This document shows positions 39,792-48,326 of a stretch of 64,000 nt of DNA, piece after piece. The stretch covers positions 744,001 to 808,000 of the forward strand of contig NZ_JAGSHX010000006.1 of the NCBI RefSeq assembly GCF_018138715.1, read 5' to 3'. The stretch comes from Streptomyces asiaticus. GTDB taxonomy: Bacteria > Actinomycetota > Actinomycetes > Streptomycetales > Streptomycetaceae. Below the pieces are notes generated by a model. That model made no database searches, was not told the origin of the DNA, and worked only from the letters and a program-made list of their open reading frames with translations. The translations under genes were made by a program, and so were the position numbers. Position 1 is the first letter of the stretch. Every line of letters begins with the position of its first letter.

Positions 39792-40079
39792 ATGAGCCCC
39801 ATGGCCAGCGACGACTACGCCCCTACCCCAGACGAGGCCCGTGTCTTCGGGCAGTACAAACGCGCTTACGAAAAGGAGCGCGAGCTACGTCCTGACGTGA
39901 AGAAACTGGCCGCCGATGCACTCCATCGAGGCGCCACCAACAAGGAGCTGATGGAGCTCACCGGGCTGTCCGACGAGTTCTTCCGCCGCATCGCCCGAGC
40001 CGAGGGCATCGAACGCCAGCGGGAACCAACCGTCGGCCGCGAAGTCGAGGCGAAGCGCGCCTCCCAGCCCACCACCTGA
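39792..40079 (+). CDS. Small HTH regulator
   Basis: The product has 95 residues from ATG 39792; ATG 39801 is the alternative. It contains LRPDVKKLAADALHRGATNKE and ELMELTGLSDEFFRRIARAEG, which reads as a helix-turn-helix of a small DNA-binding protein. It reads rightward from three operator-like palindromes. It may regulate itself and the divergent 39644 gene. Confidence 0.65.
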   Translation: MSPMASDDYAPTPDEARVFGQYKRAYEKERELRPDVKKLAADALHRGATNKELMELTGLSDEFFRRIARAEGIERQREPTVGREVEAKRASQPTT

Positions 40080-40084
40080 CCCCT

Positions 40085-40116
40085 GTGCCGCACACCCCTC
40101 CCCCGGTGTGCGGCAC
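40085..40116. terminator. Perfect 12-bp hairpin between convergent genes
   Basis: GTGCCGCACACC pairs with GGTGTGCGGCAC across an 8-base loop. It closes the small HTH gene (40079) and the leftward gene ending at 40131. Confidence 0.75.
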
Positions 40117-40130
40117 GAGTGCGTCCGAGG

Positions 40131-41240
40131 TCAGGCGGGCCCGTGGTGTCCGCAGGTGCAGAGCTTCCCGGTGTACTTGTTGTTGGTCCTGCACCGGTCA
40201 TGCATTCGCCGGGCCCACTCCCCCAGCCCCGCCTGCCTGTCCGGATGCTCGGCCGTCGCCTGCTCGAGGAGCTGGGCGGTTTCGCAGGCGGTGGACAGGT
40301 ACGGCGGCGGATCGATCAACGCGAGGATGTCGTCGGGCAGTTGCTCGGCGGTGGAGCCGGGAGGCGGCGGGACGAACTGGTCCTGGATTACGGCGAGCAC
40401 GGCGGCGGCCTCGCCCCGGTGATGTTCGCTGGGCATGTCGTTCCCTGACAGCCCGTGCTCGTAGTCGTAGCGGTGAATAGCGCGGGCGATCTGGTTGCGC
40501 AGGCCGGCAGCTGGCGCGGGGGCGAGCCGCCCGGGATCGATGGTGCCGCCGATCGCCGTCCACAGTGCCTGCGCCCGCGGGCTGGTGAAGTCGCCCCGTC
40601 GGGCCTGGTCCTCCAGCTCGGTGTAGGTCAGGCCGAGTGCGGCCAGGGAGCGGCCGGCGGATGCGTGCGCCTCGGCCTCCGACACGGTGATGACCGGGTC
40701 GGCGCTGGCGCCACCGTAGATGGCCGCACTGATCGCGTCGGATCGCGCGGCGGGGTGGCTGCTCAGATCATCGGCCACACATCGCGCTGCCGTCTCCACT
40801 TCGGGGCGCGGCACGTACCCGGGGTCACGCATCCGCCCCTCGGCGATCAGGTCGGCTACATACACGGCGGCCATGTGCGCCTCGACTGTGGCGCCTTCGT
40901 GGACCCGGGCGGTCTCCTCGGTCAGGGCGAGGGTGGCGGCGCAGGCGTGATGCGCGCCCTCGGCGATCATGCGGGCCAGCAAGGCAGGGAGTGGGGAGTC
41001 GAACACGTCTGCCACAGCGGACGTCTTCCGCCCCGCAGACTCATCAGCCCACCGGTCGGGGCGCACCGGCTCCCAGTCGCTGTAGGTGGCGCGGCGGCGG
41101 ACCTGCACGCCGCGCTGTCGCTGGCCGCGCACCATGTCCCCGCCGCCATCCGGGTGGGGGAACCAGGTGAAGATCTCGGACTCGGGCGGCGGGATGGGCG
41201 GCAGGTCGCTGCGGCGGATCGGGGCGGGCTCGGCGGTCAT
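40131..41240 (-). CDS. Hypothetical protein
   Basis: The product has 369 residues. It is Ala-rich and helical, with PPIPPPESEIFTWFPHPDGG, ACAATLALTEETARVHEGA and SEHHRGEAAAVLAVIQDQF, and ends CRTNNKYTGKLCTCGHHGPA, a small Cys cluster. I see no catalytic signature and no membrane segment. Start ATG 41240 overlaps the next gene's stop. Confidence 0.6.
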   Translation of the reverse strand: MTAEPAPIRRSDLPPIPPPESEIFTWFPHPDGGGDMVRGQRQRGVQVRRRATYSDWEPVRPDRWADESAGRKTSAVADVFDSPLPALLARMIAEGAHHACAATLALTEETARVHEGATVEAHMAAVYVADLIAEGRMRDPGYVPRPEVETAARCVADDLSSHPAARSDAISAAIYGGASADPVITVSEAEAHASAGRSLAALGLTYTELEDQARRGDFTSPRAQALWTAIGGTIDPGRLAPAPAAGLRNQIARAIHRYDYEHGLSGNDMPSEHHRGEAAAVLAVIQDQFVPPPPGSTAEQLPDDILALIDPPPYLSTACETAQLLEQATAEHPDRQAGLGEWARRMHDRCRTNNKYTGKLCTCGHHGPA

Positions 41241-41545
41241 CGTTCGGTCTCCTGGTCGGTGAGGCTGCGGAAGCGCAGGGGTTCGCTACGGGTCGGGGGC
41301 GGGTCGTTGCGGTGTCGCCAGGCGCGGGCGCCCTGGATCGGGTGGGCGATGAGCCAGCCGATGTTCTCGGCGGACAGGACGGCCCACACGGCCCACCAAG
41401 CGGGCCCGTTACGCCGCGCGGACGGGTGGTACTTCTTCCAATTGGCCCAGTCGGAGGCACGGCGGGCGGGCCGCCAGCGGCCGAGGACGTATCCGGCGGC
41501 GAGCAGCGCGGCGGCCGCTACAAGGGCGGCCGGGGTAGTCGCCAT
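41237..41545 (-). CDS. Small membrane protein
   Basis: The product has 102 residues; ATG 41545 forms a TGATG with the upstream stop. It opens MATTPAALVAAAALLAAGYVL, a membrane segment, and has a basic soluble part (RRNGPAWWAVWAVLSAEN) with a second possible segment. It overlaps both neighbours. No family recognised. Confidence 0.6.
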   Translation of the reverse strand: MATTPAALVAAAALLAAGYVLGRWRPARRASDWANWKKYHPSARRNGPAWWAVWAVLSAENIGWLIAHPIQGARAWRHRNDPPPTRSEPLRFRSLTDQETER

Positions 41546-41943
41546 CAGAACCTCCACCACCCGTCCCAGCCGTCGGGCAGGTTCGGGTAGTTGGCGAGCA
41601 TCGGCCGCAGCACAGCGAGGTGCTGTTCCTGCTGCTCGAGGGTGACGTTGCCCCAGTAGGACTTGCCGTCCCAGCGGCCGTGGCAGTCACCGCCGTAGCG
41701 GCCGTCGTCGTGGTGTTCCAGGAATTCGCGGGCGTCGGCAGGCTCGGGGTGCTGGAGGTCCCACAGTTCGCCGATGCAGGCGACAGTCACGCCCTTGCGT
41801 CGGCGGAACCAGACAGCGTCGATTCGCCCGGCGAAGTAGTATTCGTTGCGCCCCTGTGGGGTCTCGGTGCGGTCACCGCGGAGGCTTCCGAGGTTGACGG
41901 CGTAGGGCTTGCGGGAGATCAGGAACTTGTCTTCACGGATCAT
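41545..41943 (-). CDS. Hypothetical protein
   Basis: The product has 132 residues: EDKFLISRKPYAVNLGSLRG, NEYYFAGRIDAVWFRRRKG and CIGELWDLQHPEPADAREF. Trp-rich and polar, with a single HCH-type site (DCHGRWDGK). No family recognised. Coupled on both sides. Confidence 0.55.
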   Translation of the reverse strand: MIREDKFLISRKPYAVNLGSLRGDRTETPQGRNEYYFAGRIDAVWFRRRKGVTVACIGELWDLQHPEPADAREFLEHHDDGRYGGDCHGRWDGKSYWGNVTLEQQEQHLAVLRPMLANYPNLPDGWDGWWRF

Positions 41944-42218
41944 CGGTGCTCCTCGGGCTGGTAGGTGGCGATGTCGGGCACGTTGTGGACTGGCCTGCCG
42001 CGGCGCCGTGCGGACGGGATCGCGGCGGGCAGGAAGGCGGCCACGGGTATGACCATCTGGCCGTTGGCGGCGAGCGCGGCGTGGTCGAGTGGCTCGCCGC
42101 CAGATGGCGCCGGGATGGTGGCGGCCTTGGGCGTGAGGCGGGCGCGGCAAACAGGGCCGAGACCGTCCGGGGACGGGCGGAGCATCGGACGGCGGCAGGC
42201 GTTGCAGCGGGCGGTCAT
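41940..42218 (-). CDS. Small zinc-finger protein
   Basis: The product has 92 residues from ATG 42218. It opens MTARCNACRRPMLRPSPDG and has GPVCRARLTPKAA; Cys5, Cys8 and Cys24 give a partial zinc site. GRPVHNVPDIATYQPEEHR follows. Both ends overlap neighbours. Confidence 0.55.
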   Translation of the reverse strand: MTARCNACRRPMLRPSPDGLGPVCRARLTPKAATIPAPSGGEPLDHAALAANGQMVIPVAAFLPAAIPSARRRGRPVHNVPDIATYQPEEHR

Positions 42219-42469
42219 GGGCAGACCCGGCGGGCGCAGGCGAACGGGTCGCGGCATTGGGGCTGGTCGTCCCACCAGGTGGCTGTGTGGCGCGGGATGG
42301 GGGTGCCGCACCACTGGCAGGTGACGGTGGGCGGGGGCCCTGTGTGCCCGTCTGCGGCCCGTTGGGTGGTCTGCGGGTCCTGGGCGGCCTCCGGGCGCTG
42401 CGGGGCACTCACAGGCGCCGTGGAGCCCCGCGGTGGGGTATCGGCGACTGAAGTCTGCGGATCCGTCAC
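42215..42469 (-). CDS. Small zinc-finger protein
   Basis: The product has 84 residues from GTG 42469. It is Pro/Thr-rich with TCQWCGTPIPRHTATWWDD, then CRDPFACARRVCP, two Cys pairs that could hold zinc. It is one of three Cys-rich small genes in this chain. Function unknown. Confidence 0.55.
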   Translation of the reverse strand: MTDPQTSVADTPPRGSTAPVSAPQRPEAAQDPQTTQRAADGHTGPPPTVTCQWCGTPIPRHTATWWDDQPQCRDPFACARRVCP

Positions 42470-42720
42470 GACAACCCCATCCCGGGCCCTGGGCGGGGCT
42501 CTGACGGCCCATGGGCGGTCGACTGGGGCTCGGGAGCCTCCACCGCCGGAACGAGCCGCAGACGGGCACCTGCGGGCTCGCCCACCGCCCAGCCGTCGAG
42601 TCGCAACACCATCGACAGCAACTCGGCCGCCTCCGCACGGCTGATCGGCCGCGGATCCTCGGACCACTGATCGGCCAGAGCATGCGCACGATCCAGAGCG
42701 CGGGAATGGCGCTCATCCAT
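42466..42720 (-). CDS. Hypothetical helical protein
   Basis: The product has 84 residues, MDERHSRALDRAHALADQW then SRAEAAELLSMVLRLDGWAV, an acidic and helical start, with a Pro-rich end. A TGATG junction couples it to the upstream gene, and a GTGA to the next. No family recognised. Confidence 0.5.
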   Translation of the reverse strand: MDERHSRALDRAHALADQWSEDPRPISRAEAAELLSMVLRLDGWAVGEPAGARLRLVPAVEAPEPQSTAHGPSEPRPGPGMGLS

Positions 42721-43049
42721 CACGCCGCCCTCCGCAGCTCGTCGAGCCGGGCCACATCCGCTGTCGAGCACGGCCACTCCGTCACCAGGCCCAGGCAGCG
42801 AACCCCGTTCCAGCCCGAGCACTCGACGCACACCTCGACCCCGCCGCGCAGCACCGGACGATGCAGGCGACCCAGCGCACGCCGAACGGTCTCCGACTGC
42901 CGCCGCCCCAGCACCGCCTCTCTGCGGGCGAACACGAGAGCAGCGATGCCCTCACGAAGTCGACCAGCCTCCACCGGCCGCAAAGGGCCACGCTCGGCCC
43001 GGTCGACGAGGACAAGCAACTGCTCGCCCGTGGGCTTGGTTCGACGCAT
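42720..43049 (-). CDS. Hypothetical protein
   Basis: The product has 109 residues: MRRTKPTGEQLLVLVDRAE, RREAVLGRRQSETVRRALG and EVCVECSGWNGVRCLGLVT with a CxxC. It is basic at the N-terminus and may bind nucleic acid. A strong hairpin lies between it and the DpdA-like gene. Confidence 0.55.
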   Translation of the reverse strand: MRRTKPTGEQLLVLVDRAERGPLRPVEAGRLREGIAALVFARREAVLGRRQSETVRRALGRLHRPVLRGGVEVCVECSGWNGVRCLGLVTEWPCSTADVARLDELRRAA

Positions 43050-43103
43050 CAGGGTTCTCCGTCCGTCATTCAGCGTGCGATGGGATGTGGTGGGATCGGT
43101 GGG

Positions 43104-43134
43104 CGGTCGCCCCCGCTAGCCCCGGGGGCGACCG
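43104..43134 (-). terminator. Perfect 12-bp hairpin closing the modification block
   Basis: CGGTCGCCCCCG (43104-43115) pairs with CGGGGGCGACCG (43123-43134). It follows the DpdA-like stop codon. No U-tract. Confidence 0.6.
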
Positions 43135-43140
43135 TGCACA

Positions 43141-44043
43141 TCAGGCGGCGGCATCGACTGCGACAGCGCTGTAGTCGAAGGCCAGCTGGCGGCCAGTGGA
43201 GCGCGGGTTGTCGACCACGGCCATCACTCGCTGCCGCCAGGCCAGCGCCCAGTCGGGGCAGTTCGCGCAGTTCTTGTGCCGGGCCTCATGGCCGGGCAAG
43301 GGCTGGTTGCGGCGGGCGTCCATGGACCAGGCCATGGAGTCGGCGGAGGCGAGTTCGGGACCGTAGTCGCCCAAACCTTGGGTTTTCACGCCGAAGCCAT
43401 GCAGACGTATCCCGCGGGCATGGAAGGCGGAAACGATCTCGTCGATCTCGGAAGTGGCCTGGCGGCGGCACACCGAGCCCAAGCCGACCAGTGGCTCGGA
43501 CGTCAGGTCGATTCCCGCCTCTGCGTACATGCGGGCGCAGTACTTGTAGTCCTCAAAGTTGTTTCCCTGTAGGACGTAAATGAACGGGATCTCGGGAGCC
43601 AGGCGCCTGAGCTCGAGGCCGTTCTCGACGGTGAGTCGCTGATGGATCCGGACAGCGGTCGTCAAGTCCTGTTCGGGGTCGCCAGGCGCGAGGCCGCGGA
43701 GCTCGCGGGTTCCGCGGAACTTCTGCCCTTGGAACACTCCGCCACGGATGACAACCTCTTCGCACATGTAGTCCTGTGGGGCAACGAAGTCGGGCATGCG
43801 TCCGACCCCGGCAATGATGCGGCGGACATCCGCCACATACTCGGCAGCGGTGATGCGCCAGCGCCCGTGATCCTTGAGTTCGGTGAAACCGCCGGAGTCC
43901 ATCGCCCACCGGCCGAGAGCCTGCGGGAAGGTCTTGTATCCGGTGAGCCGGTTGCGGGAGATGAACAGTGGCACGTGGCGGAACTGTTCGAGTCTGAGCC
44001 AGTGCGGCTGGTGGGTGCCGAGGTAGAACACGGGCTTGCTCAC
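43141..44043 (-). CDS. dpdA: DpdA-like DNA 7-deazaguanine transglycosylase (TGT paralogue)
   Basis: The product has 300 residues from GTG 44043, overlapping the YhhQ stop. It has the phage DpdA layout: KPVFYLGTHQPHWLRLEQF, RWAMDSGGFTELKDHGRW (compare TGT DSGGFQ), DFVAPQDYMCEE, IYVLQGN, then LVGLGSVCRRQAT, RLHGFGVKTQGLG and SADSMAWSMDARR, ending with a Cys/His cluster (CANCPDW). DpdA enzymes exchange guanine in DNA for preQ0 or a derivative, protecting it from restriction. The transporter gene upstream would supply the base. No preQ0 biosynthesis genes are visible in the window. Confidence 0.85.
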   Translation of the reverse strand: MSKPVFYLGTHQPHWLRLEQFRHVPLFISRNRLTGYKTFPQALGRWAMDSGGFTELKDHGRWRITAAEYVADVRRIIAGVGRMPDFVAPQDYMCEEVVIRGGVFQGQKFRGTRELRGLAPGDPEQDLTTAVRIHQRLTVENGLELRRLAPEIPFIYVLQGNNFEDYKYCARMYAEAGIDLTSEPLVGLGSVCRRQATSEIDEIVSAFHARGIRLHGFGVKTQGLGDYGPELASADSMAWSMDARRNQPLPGHEARHKNCANCPDWALAWRQRVMAVVDNPRSTGRQLAFDYSAVAVDAAA

Positions 44044-44588
44044 GCTGCCACCGCCGCCGCCCGCCGCCGCTGGATCACGGCGATCACGCCGATGGCGGCG
44101 AGGGTCATCCACGCCTTGCCCAGCAGCTGGCCCGGCAGGAATGCGAGCGACCCGAACGCCAGGTGCAGGAACAACAGGCTGTCCGCCAGCATCCCCACCA
44201 CGTTCGAGGCAACCATTGCGGTGAGCAGGCCGCGCTTCCGGAGAGGCTCGTACACGGCGAAGTCCATGGTTTCGGCGACCGCGAAAGCCGCGGCCGAAAC
44301 CACCGCGAGCGCAGGATCCGCCAGCCAGTACGACACCACGGCACCCACGACGATCGCGGCCACCACCGCGGCACGACCGGCGGCCTCCCGGGCCACATCC
44401 CGCAGGACGAGAGCCAGACCGACCAGGTACACCCCGGCCGGGGCCACATAGCCGAAACCAACGGGCACCGCGCCGAAGTGGGTGACGGCCCAGTTGGCGG
44501 CCGGGATGGTGGCGATGTAGCCAGCCAGGGCAGCGGCGGGACGAATGTTGTTGCGGATCATCAGGCGGACTCCAGACGTGGTGCTCAT
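44040..44588 (-). CDS. yhhQ: YhhQ-type queuosine precursor transporter
   Basis: The product has 182 residues and is very hydrophobic. Segments include GYIATIPAANWAVTHFGAVP, AGVYLVGLALVLRDVAREA and LADPALAVVSAAAFAVAETM, then DSLLFLHLAFGSLAFLPGQ, typical of the VUT/YhhQ family that imports preQ0/preQ1. It is coupled to dpdA by GTGA, so the pair looks like a salvage route for deazaguanine DNA modification. I took the ATG at 44588; a later ATG with a better GGAG site lies nine codons on. Confidence 0.85.
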   Translation of the reverse strand: MSTTSGVRLMIRNNIRPAAALAGYIATIPAANWAVTHFGAVPVGFGYVAPAGVYLVGLALVLRDVAREAAGRAAVVAAIVVGAVVSYWLADPALAVVSAAAFAVAETMDFAVYEPLRKRGLLTAMVASNVVGMLADSLLFLHLAFGSLAFLPGQLLGKAWMTLAAIGVIAVIQRRRAAAVAA

Positions 44589-44644
44589 CAGGCGGCTTCG
44601 CTTTCGGTGGCAGGGGCAGGCAGAGGTGGGGTGGTGGCGGTCAC
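44588..44644 (-). CDS. 18-residue micro-ORF bridging methyltransferase and transporter genes
   Basis: GTG at 44644 overlaps the methyltransferase stop and the ORF's TGA overlaps the transporter ATG (TGATG). The peptide is VTATTPPLPAPATESEAA. The tight double junction suggests it couples translation of the two genes rather than making a functional peptide. Confidence 0.35.
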   Translation of the reverse strand: MTATTPPLPAPATESEAA

Positions 44645-46011
44645 GCGGCGGCCTCGAGAGCGATCGGCGGACCAGCCGGCTCCAGCGCTTCCCCGGTGAG
44701 CGACTCCACGGCCATGGCGACCAGATCGCGGGCCGCGTTCGGGGTGACGGCGTTGCCCAGCATCTTGACCTTGGTCCGCTTGTCGCGCGGCGTGAGGACG
44801 TACTCCTTCGGAAACTCCATCGCGGCCTGGTACTCGTGCGGCTCGAGCATCCGGAACCGCAACTCCTCGGCCCTCCGCACAGTCCCGCCGTACACGGGCC
44901 CGTGATGGTTGCCACCCGCGCACACCGCGGCCAGCGGCTCCGTCACCGCACGGTGCGACGACGAGCCCCCACGCAACTCGACGATGTAGTCCGGCACCAC
45001 GGTCACACCGGTCTCATTGCGCGTGGAGCAAGTGCGCATCGGCCCGTCGATCGAGATGGGCTGCTTCCCATCGCGCCCCTCGACCGGCACCAGGAACGGC
45101 TTACCGAACGCCTCGAACCCGGCACGGATCCTGCGCATCGTGGCCGGCTCGAGCGGGTCAAGGCCGCGCTCGGCCCGCTCCTGAATGGCTACCGCGGGAA
45201 GGCCCCAGTCGACAATCTCCGAGGCCGGGCGGACGACAGGCTCGATGACGGCGTTACGGCACTCGATGCGGGGGCAGCGCCACACGTACTGGCGCAGCGC
45301 CCCGTACCGGCCCCACGGCTTGAGTGGGCTGCACTTGGCGGTCGTCTTCCAGCCCTGCATGGCACGCACCCAGCCGTGCAGGGCGCACTGGGCCCAGGGG
45401 CGCAGCCACTTGTCGAAGTCGGGGGCCCGGTTGCCTTCCTGCCAGAACACGTCGTACTTGCGGTCGCGGTTCTGTGCGGCCCCGTCGCCGAGCGCGGCGG
45501 CGAACATGCTGTTGAGGTAGACGGTACGGTGCTCGTAGCCCCACGCCTTGACGCTGGCGAGCCACGCGTCGTGCACGGCCCCGGGCCGGACCTTGGGGCC
45601 CCACCACCGGTTCTCGACGACGTTCTCGACGATGATGATCGGGTACTGGTGGGCTTCGGCGAACCGAACGACGTCCCACATGGTGGCGCGGGACCGGATC
45701 GCGGCCTCGTCGGTGCCGTCTGGGGCGAACAGGCCGTCGTCCCACTCGCCGTGATCGCGCTTCACGCCCTTGGCGCCGGAGTGGTTCGTGCATTCGGGCG
45801 ACGCCCACAGAATGTCGGTGCGCGGGTAGCGGGTGGGCACCACCTGGCTGATGTCGGCGCAGTCGTGACGGGTGTCGGGGTGGTTGGCCTGGTGGGTGTC
45901 GATGGCGTGCCGGGAGTGGTTGGCCGCCATGATGACCTCCACGCCAGGGATCTGGATGGCGCCGGTCGAGGAGCCACCGGCCCCGCAGAACAGGTCAGTC
46001 ATGGAGATCAT
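44641..46011 (-). CDS. C5-cytosine DNA methyltransferase
   Basis: The product has 456 residues. Motif I is MTDLFCGAGGSSTG at the N-terminus; motif IV is LWASPECTNHS with the catalytic Cys (PPC variant); VENV is motif VI; QNRDRKYDVFW is motif VIII; MLGNAVTPNAARD is motif X. The region between VIII and X holds the target-recognition domain. It would methylate cytosine in the element's own DNA. Its recognition site cannot be predicted. ATG 46011 overlaps the small zinc gene stop. Confidence 0.92.
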   Translation of the reverse strand: MISMTDLFCGAGGSSTGAIQIPGVEVIMAANHSRHAIDTHQANHPDTRHDCADISQVVPTRYPRTDILWASPECTNHSGAKGVKRDHGEWDDGLFAPDGTDEAAIRSRATMWDVVRFAEAHQYPIIIVENVVENRWWGPKVRPGAVHDAWLASVKAWGYEHRTVYLNSMFAAALGDGAAQNRDRKYDVFWQEGNRAPDFDKWLRPWAQCALHGWVRAMQGWKTTAKCSPLKPWGRYGALRQYVWRCPRIECRNAVIEPVVRPASEIVDWGLPAVAIQERAERGLDPLEPATMRRIRAGFEAFGKPFLVPVEGRDGKQPISIDGPMRTCSTRNETGVTVVPDYIVELRGGSSSHRAVTEPLAAVCAGGNHHGPVYGGTVRRAEELRFRMLEPHEYQAAMEFPKEYVLTPRDKRTKVKMLGNAVTPNAARDLVAMAVESLTGEALEPAGPPIALEAAA

Positions 46012-46193
46012 CAGGCGGCCTTTCGGGTGTCGACGGCGTGGAGGTGGCGGTAGGCGGGCGTGTGGCGGGAGGTCTCCCAGCGGTGGCCGCAGCGGCAGCG
46101 GTAGGTGTGCACGGTCTGCTGGCCGTCGCGGCGGTTGCCGGTGGGGGTTATGTCGCGGCGAAGGCAGCGGGGGCACGAGTCGGTGACGGTCAC
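46011..46193 (-). CDS. Small zinc-ribbon protein
   Basis: The product has 60 residues from GTG: VTDSCPRCLRRDITPTGNRR, then YRCRCGHRWETSRHT. Two Cys pairs form one zinc ribbon. It overlaps dnaB by GTGA and the methyltransferase by TGATG. Likely an early regulatory or DNA-binding protein. Confidence 0.6.
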   Translation of the reverse strand: MTVTDSCPRCLRRDITPTGNRRDGQQTVHTYRCRCGHRWETSRHTPAYRHLHAVDTRKAA

Positions 46194-47608
46194 GCCGCCT
46201 CCCCCGCGTCCGGCACCGCGGAGAGCGGCGCGCTGAAGTCGGCGGCCATGTCCACGAAACGGCTGTAGTGGAGCTGGTTGGCGACGGTGATCGTGGCCAG
46301 GGAGCCGTTGCGGTGCTTGTCGACGATCAGGTCGACTTCGCCGGCCCGCGGCGACTCGCGCTCGTAGGCGTCTTCGCGGTGGACGAGGATGACGATGTCG
46401 GCGTCCTGCTCGAGGGATCCGGACTCGCGCAGATCGGATTTGGTGGGCCGCTTGTCCTGCCGCTGCTCTGGTCCGCGGTTGAGCTGGCAGAGGACGATGA
46501 CGGGCACCTCGAGCTCCATGGCCATCAACTTGACGTTGCGGCTCATGTCGGAGACCTCTTGCTGCCGGTTCTCCTGGCGGCGGGAGGATCCGGATTCGAG
46601 GAGCTGGAGGTAGTCGATGACGACGAGGTCGAGGCCGGTGGTCTGCTTGAGCTTGCGGCATCGGGCTTTGATCTGCATGACGGTCTGGTTGGTGGTGCTG
46701 TCGATCGTCAGTGGCGCGGCGGTGAAACGCGGGAGGGCTTCGGCGTAGCGGGCCCAGTCGGAGTCGGTCATGGCGCCGCCGCGGATGTGGTGGAGACCGA
46801 TGCGGGCTTCGGCTGACATGATGCGGTGCTGGACGTCGCGCCTGGACATTTCGAGGTTGAACAGCACGGCTGGCCGCTGGTGCTTGATGGAGCAGGCGCG
46901 GAGCATGTCGACGCCGAGGGTGGACTTTCCCATGGCGGGCCGCCCCGCAATGATGATCATCTGTCCGGGGTGGAGCCCGTGGAGGAGGTCGTCGAGATCG
47001 GAGAAGCCGGTGGGTACGCCCATGGCGCGGCCGTTGCGCTGTAGCTCCTCGAGTTCGGCGACCATGTCTTCGGCGTCGTCGCCGATGAGGGCCGAGTCGG
47101 CGTCTTCGCGAACCTGCACGGCGTCGTTGAGTTCGGCCATGGCCGCGTCGGCGGTTTCGTTGGCGTCGCCGCCCGCATAGCCGAGTTGGGTGATGCGGTT
47201 GCCTGCTTCGACGAGACGCCTCAGCACCGCCTGTTCGTGGACGATGTGGGCGTAGTACTCGGCGTTGGCGGCGGTGGGGGTCTGCTGGACGAGGTGGTGC
47301 AGGTAGTCGGGACCGCCGACGCGCGTGATCTCGCCGCGCTTGGTGAGCTCGGCGGTAACCGTGATCGGGTCGACCGGCTCGCCCTTGGCGTACAGGTCGT
47401 GGATGGCCTGCTGAATGGTCTGGTGGGCGGGCCGGTAGTAGTCGCGCTGCTGGAGCGGACTGTCGAGAACATCGGCGATGGCGTTCTTGGAGAGCAACTG
47501 GGCTCCGAGCCCGCACTGTTCGGCGTCGATGTCTTGCGGGGGGACGCGCGTGAAATCGGGGGCGTCGACGGGATCGGTCCACATCTCGGGGTCGATGTCG
47601 GTGGTCAC
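46190..47608 (-). CDS. dnaB: Replicative DNA helicase (DnaB family)
   Basis: The product has 472 residues, the family length. The N-terminal domain (DIDAEQCGLGAQLLSKNAI, DYYRPAHQTIQQAIHDLYA) and the RecA-like motor (IIIAGRPAMGKSTLGVDML near residue 221, VVIDYLQLLESG near 320, then ESGSLEQDADIVILVHRED) are all present. It unwinds DNA at the replication fork as a hexamer. It is next to its loader and initiator genes, so the element drives its own replication. Confidence 0.95.
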   Translation of the reverse strand: MTTDIDPEMWTDPVDAPDFTRVPPQDIDAEQCGLGAQLLSKNAIADVLDSPLQQRDYYRPAHQTIQQAIHDLYAKGEPVDPITVTAELTKRGEITRVGGPDYLHHLVQQTPTAANAEYYAHIVHEQAVLRRLVEAGNRITQLGYAGGDANETADAAMAELNDAVQVREDADSALIGDDAEDMVAELEELQRNGRAMGVPTGFSDLDDLLHGLHPGQMIIIAGRPAMGKSTLGVDMLRACSIKHQRPAVLFNLEMSRRDVQHRIMSAEARIGLHHIRGGAMTDSDWARYAEALPRFTAAPLTIDSTTNQTVMQIKARCRKLKQTTGLDLVVIDYLQLLESGSSRRQENRQQEVSDMSRNVKLMAMELEVPVIVLCQLNRGPEQRQDKRPTKSDLRESGSLEQDADIVILVHREDAYERESPRAGEVDLIVDKHRNGSLATITVANQLHYSRFVDMAADFSAPLSAVPDAGEAA

Positions 47609-48318
47609 GCAGCCTCACCCCGGCGGCGGTCGTCGCCCTTGATGGTGATCCGCTGGCACATCTCGGCGAGCCGCGACGTGACCCGGTCCCCGAGGCGGGC
47701 GGCGAGTTCCTTCGGCAGCACGTTCGACGTGAACAGGGTCGGCAGGTGCCGCTCGTACCGGTGGTTCACGAGCCGGAAGTTGATCTCTTCGGTGAACTCG
47801 GTCGCTTTCCGTTCCGCGCCAAGGTCGTCGACCAGCAGCAGCCGGGCGTCCCGGTACTTACGGAACTCGGTCTCCGAGTCGATGTTGTGCCGGGGCCGGA
47901 GCGCCCCGTACATGTCGGCGGCAGTGGTCACGACCCAGCGGGAGGCGACACCGGTGACCGCCAGGGACCGGATCGCACCGTATGCCTGGTGGGTTTTGCC
48001 GACACCAGTGACGCCGAGAAGCATCAGCGACGGGCCGTGAGCGACTGTGGCGAAGCTCCGGCCGTGCGCCGCCTGCACCTTGCGGGCCTCGGCGACGAGC
48101 GTGGCGATCCAGGTGCGGAGCTCGGGCAGGGTGGCGATGGTGCTGCGGTAGTGGAACGGCACCACCTTGGCGGCTTCGAGGAACGAGTGGCGGGCGATGT
48201 TCGCCTCGGTGTACGGGTCGCAGTCGCCAGAGTTGAACCAGTCGACGGTGCGGCCCTGGGCGGCGAGCAGCGGCTCGAGGTCGTGATGCCTGGGGTTGAT
48301 CGGCTGGACGTAGTCCAC
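47605..48318 (-). CDS. DnaC-like helicase loader
   Basis: The product has 237 residues from GTG 48318 behind AGGAGACC. An AAA+ ATPase with LMLLGVTGVGKTHQAYGAI (Walker A near residue 103) and ARLLLVDDLGAERKATEFT (Walker B near residue 163), then a SNVLPKELAARLGDRVTSR sensor region. Loaders of this type place DnaB on single-stranded origin DNA. It sits between the initiator and DnaB. Confidence 0.88.
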   Translation of the reverse strand: MDYVQPINPRHHDLEPLLAAQGRTVDWFNSGDCDPYTEANIARHSFLEAAKVVPFHYRSTIATLPELRTWIATLVAEARKVQAAHGRSFATVAHGPSLMLLGVTGVGKTHQAYGAIRSLAVTGVASRWVVTTAADMYGALRPRHNIDSETEFRKYRDARLLLVDDLGAERKATEFTEEINFRLVNHRYERHLPTLFTSNVLPKELAARLGDRVTSRLAEMCQRITIKGDDRRRGEAA

Positions 48319-48326
48319 GGGGTCTC

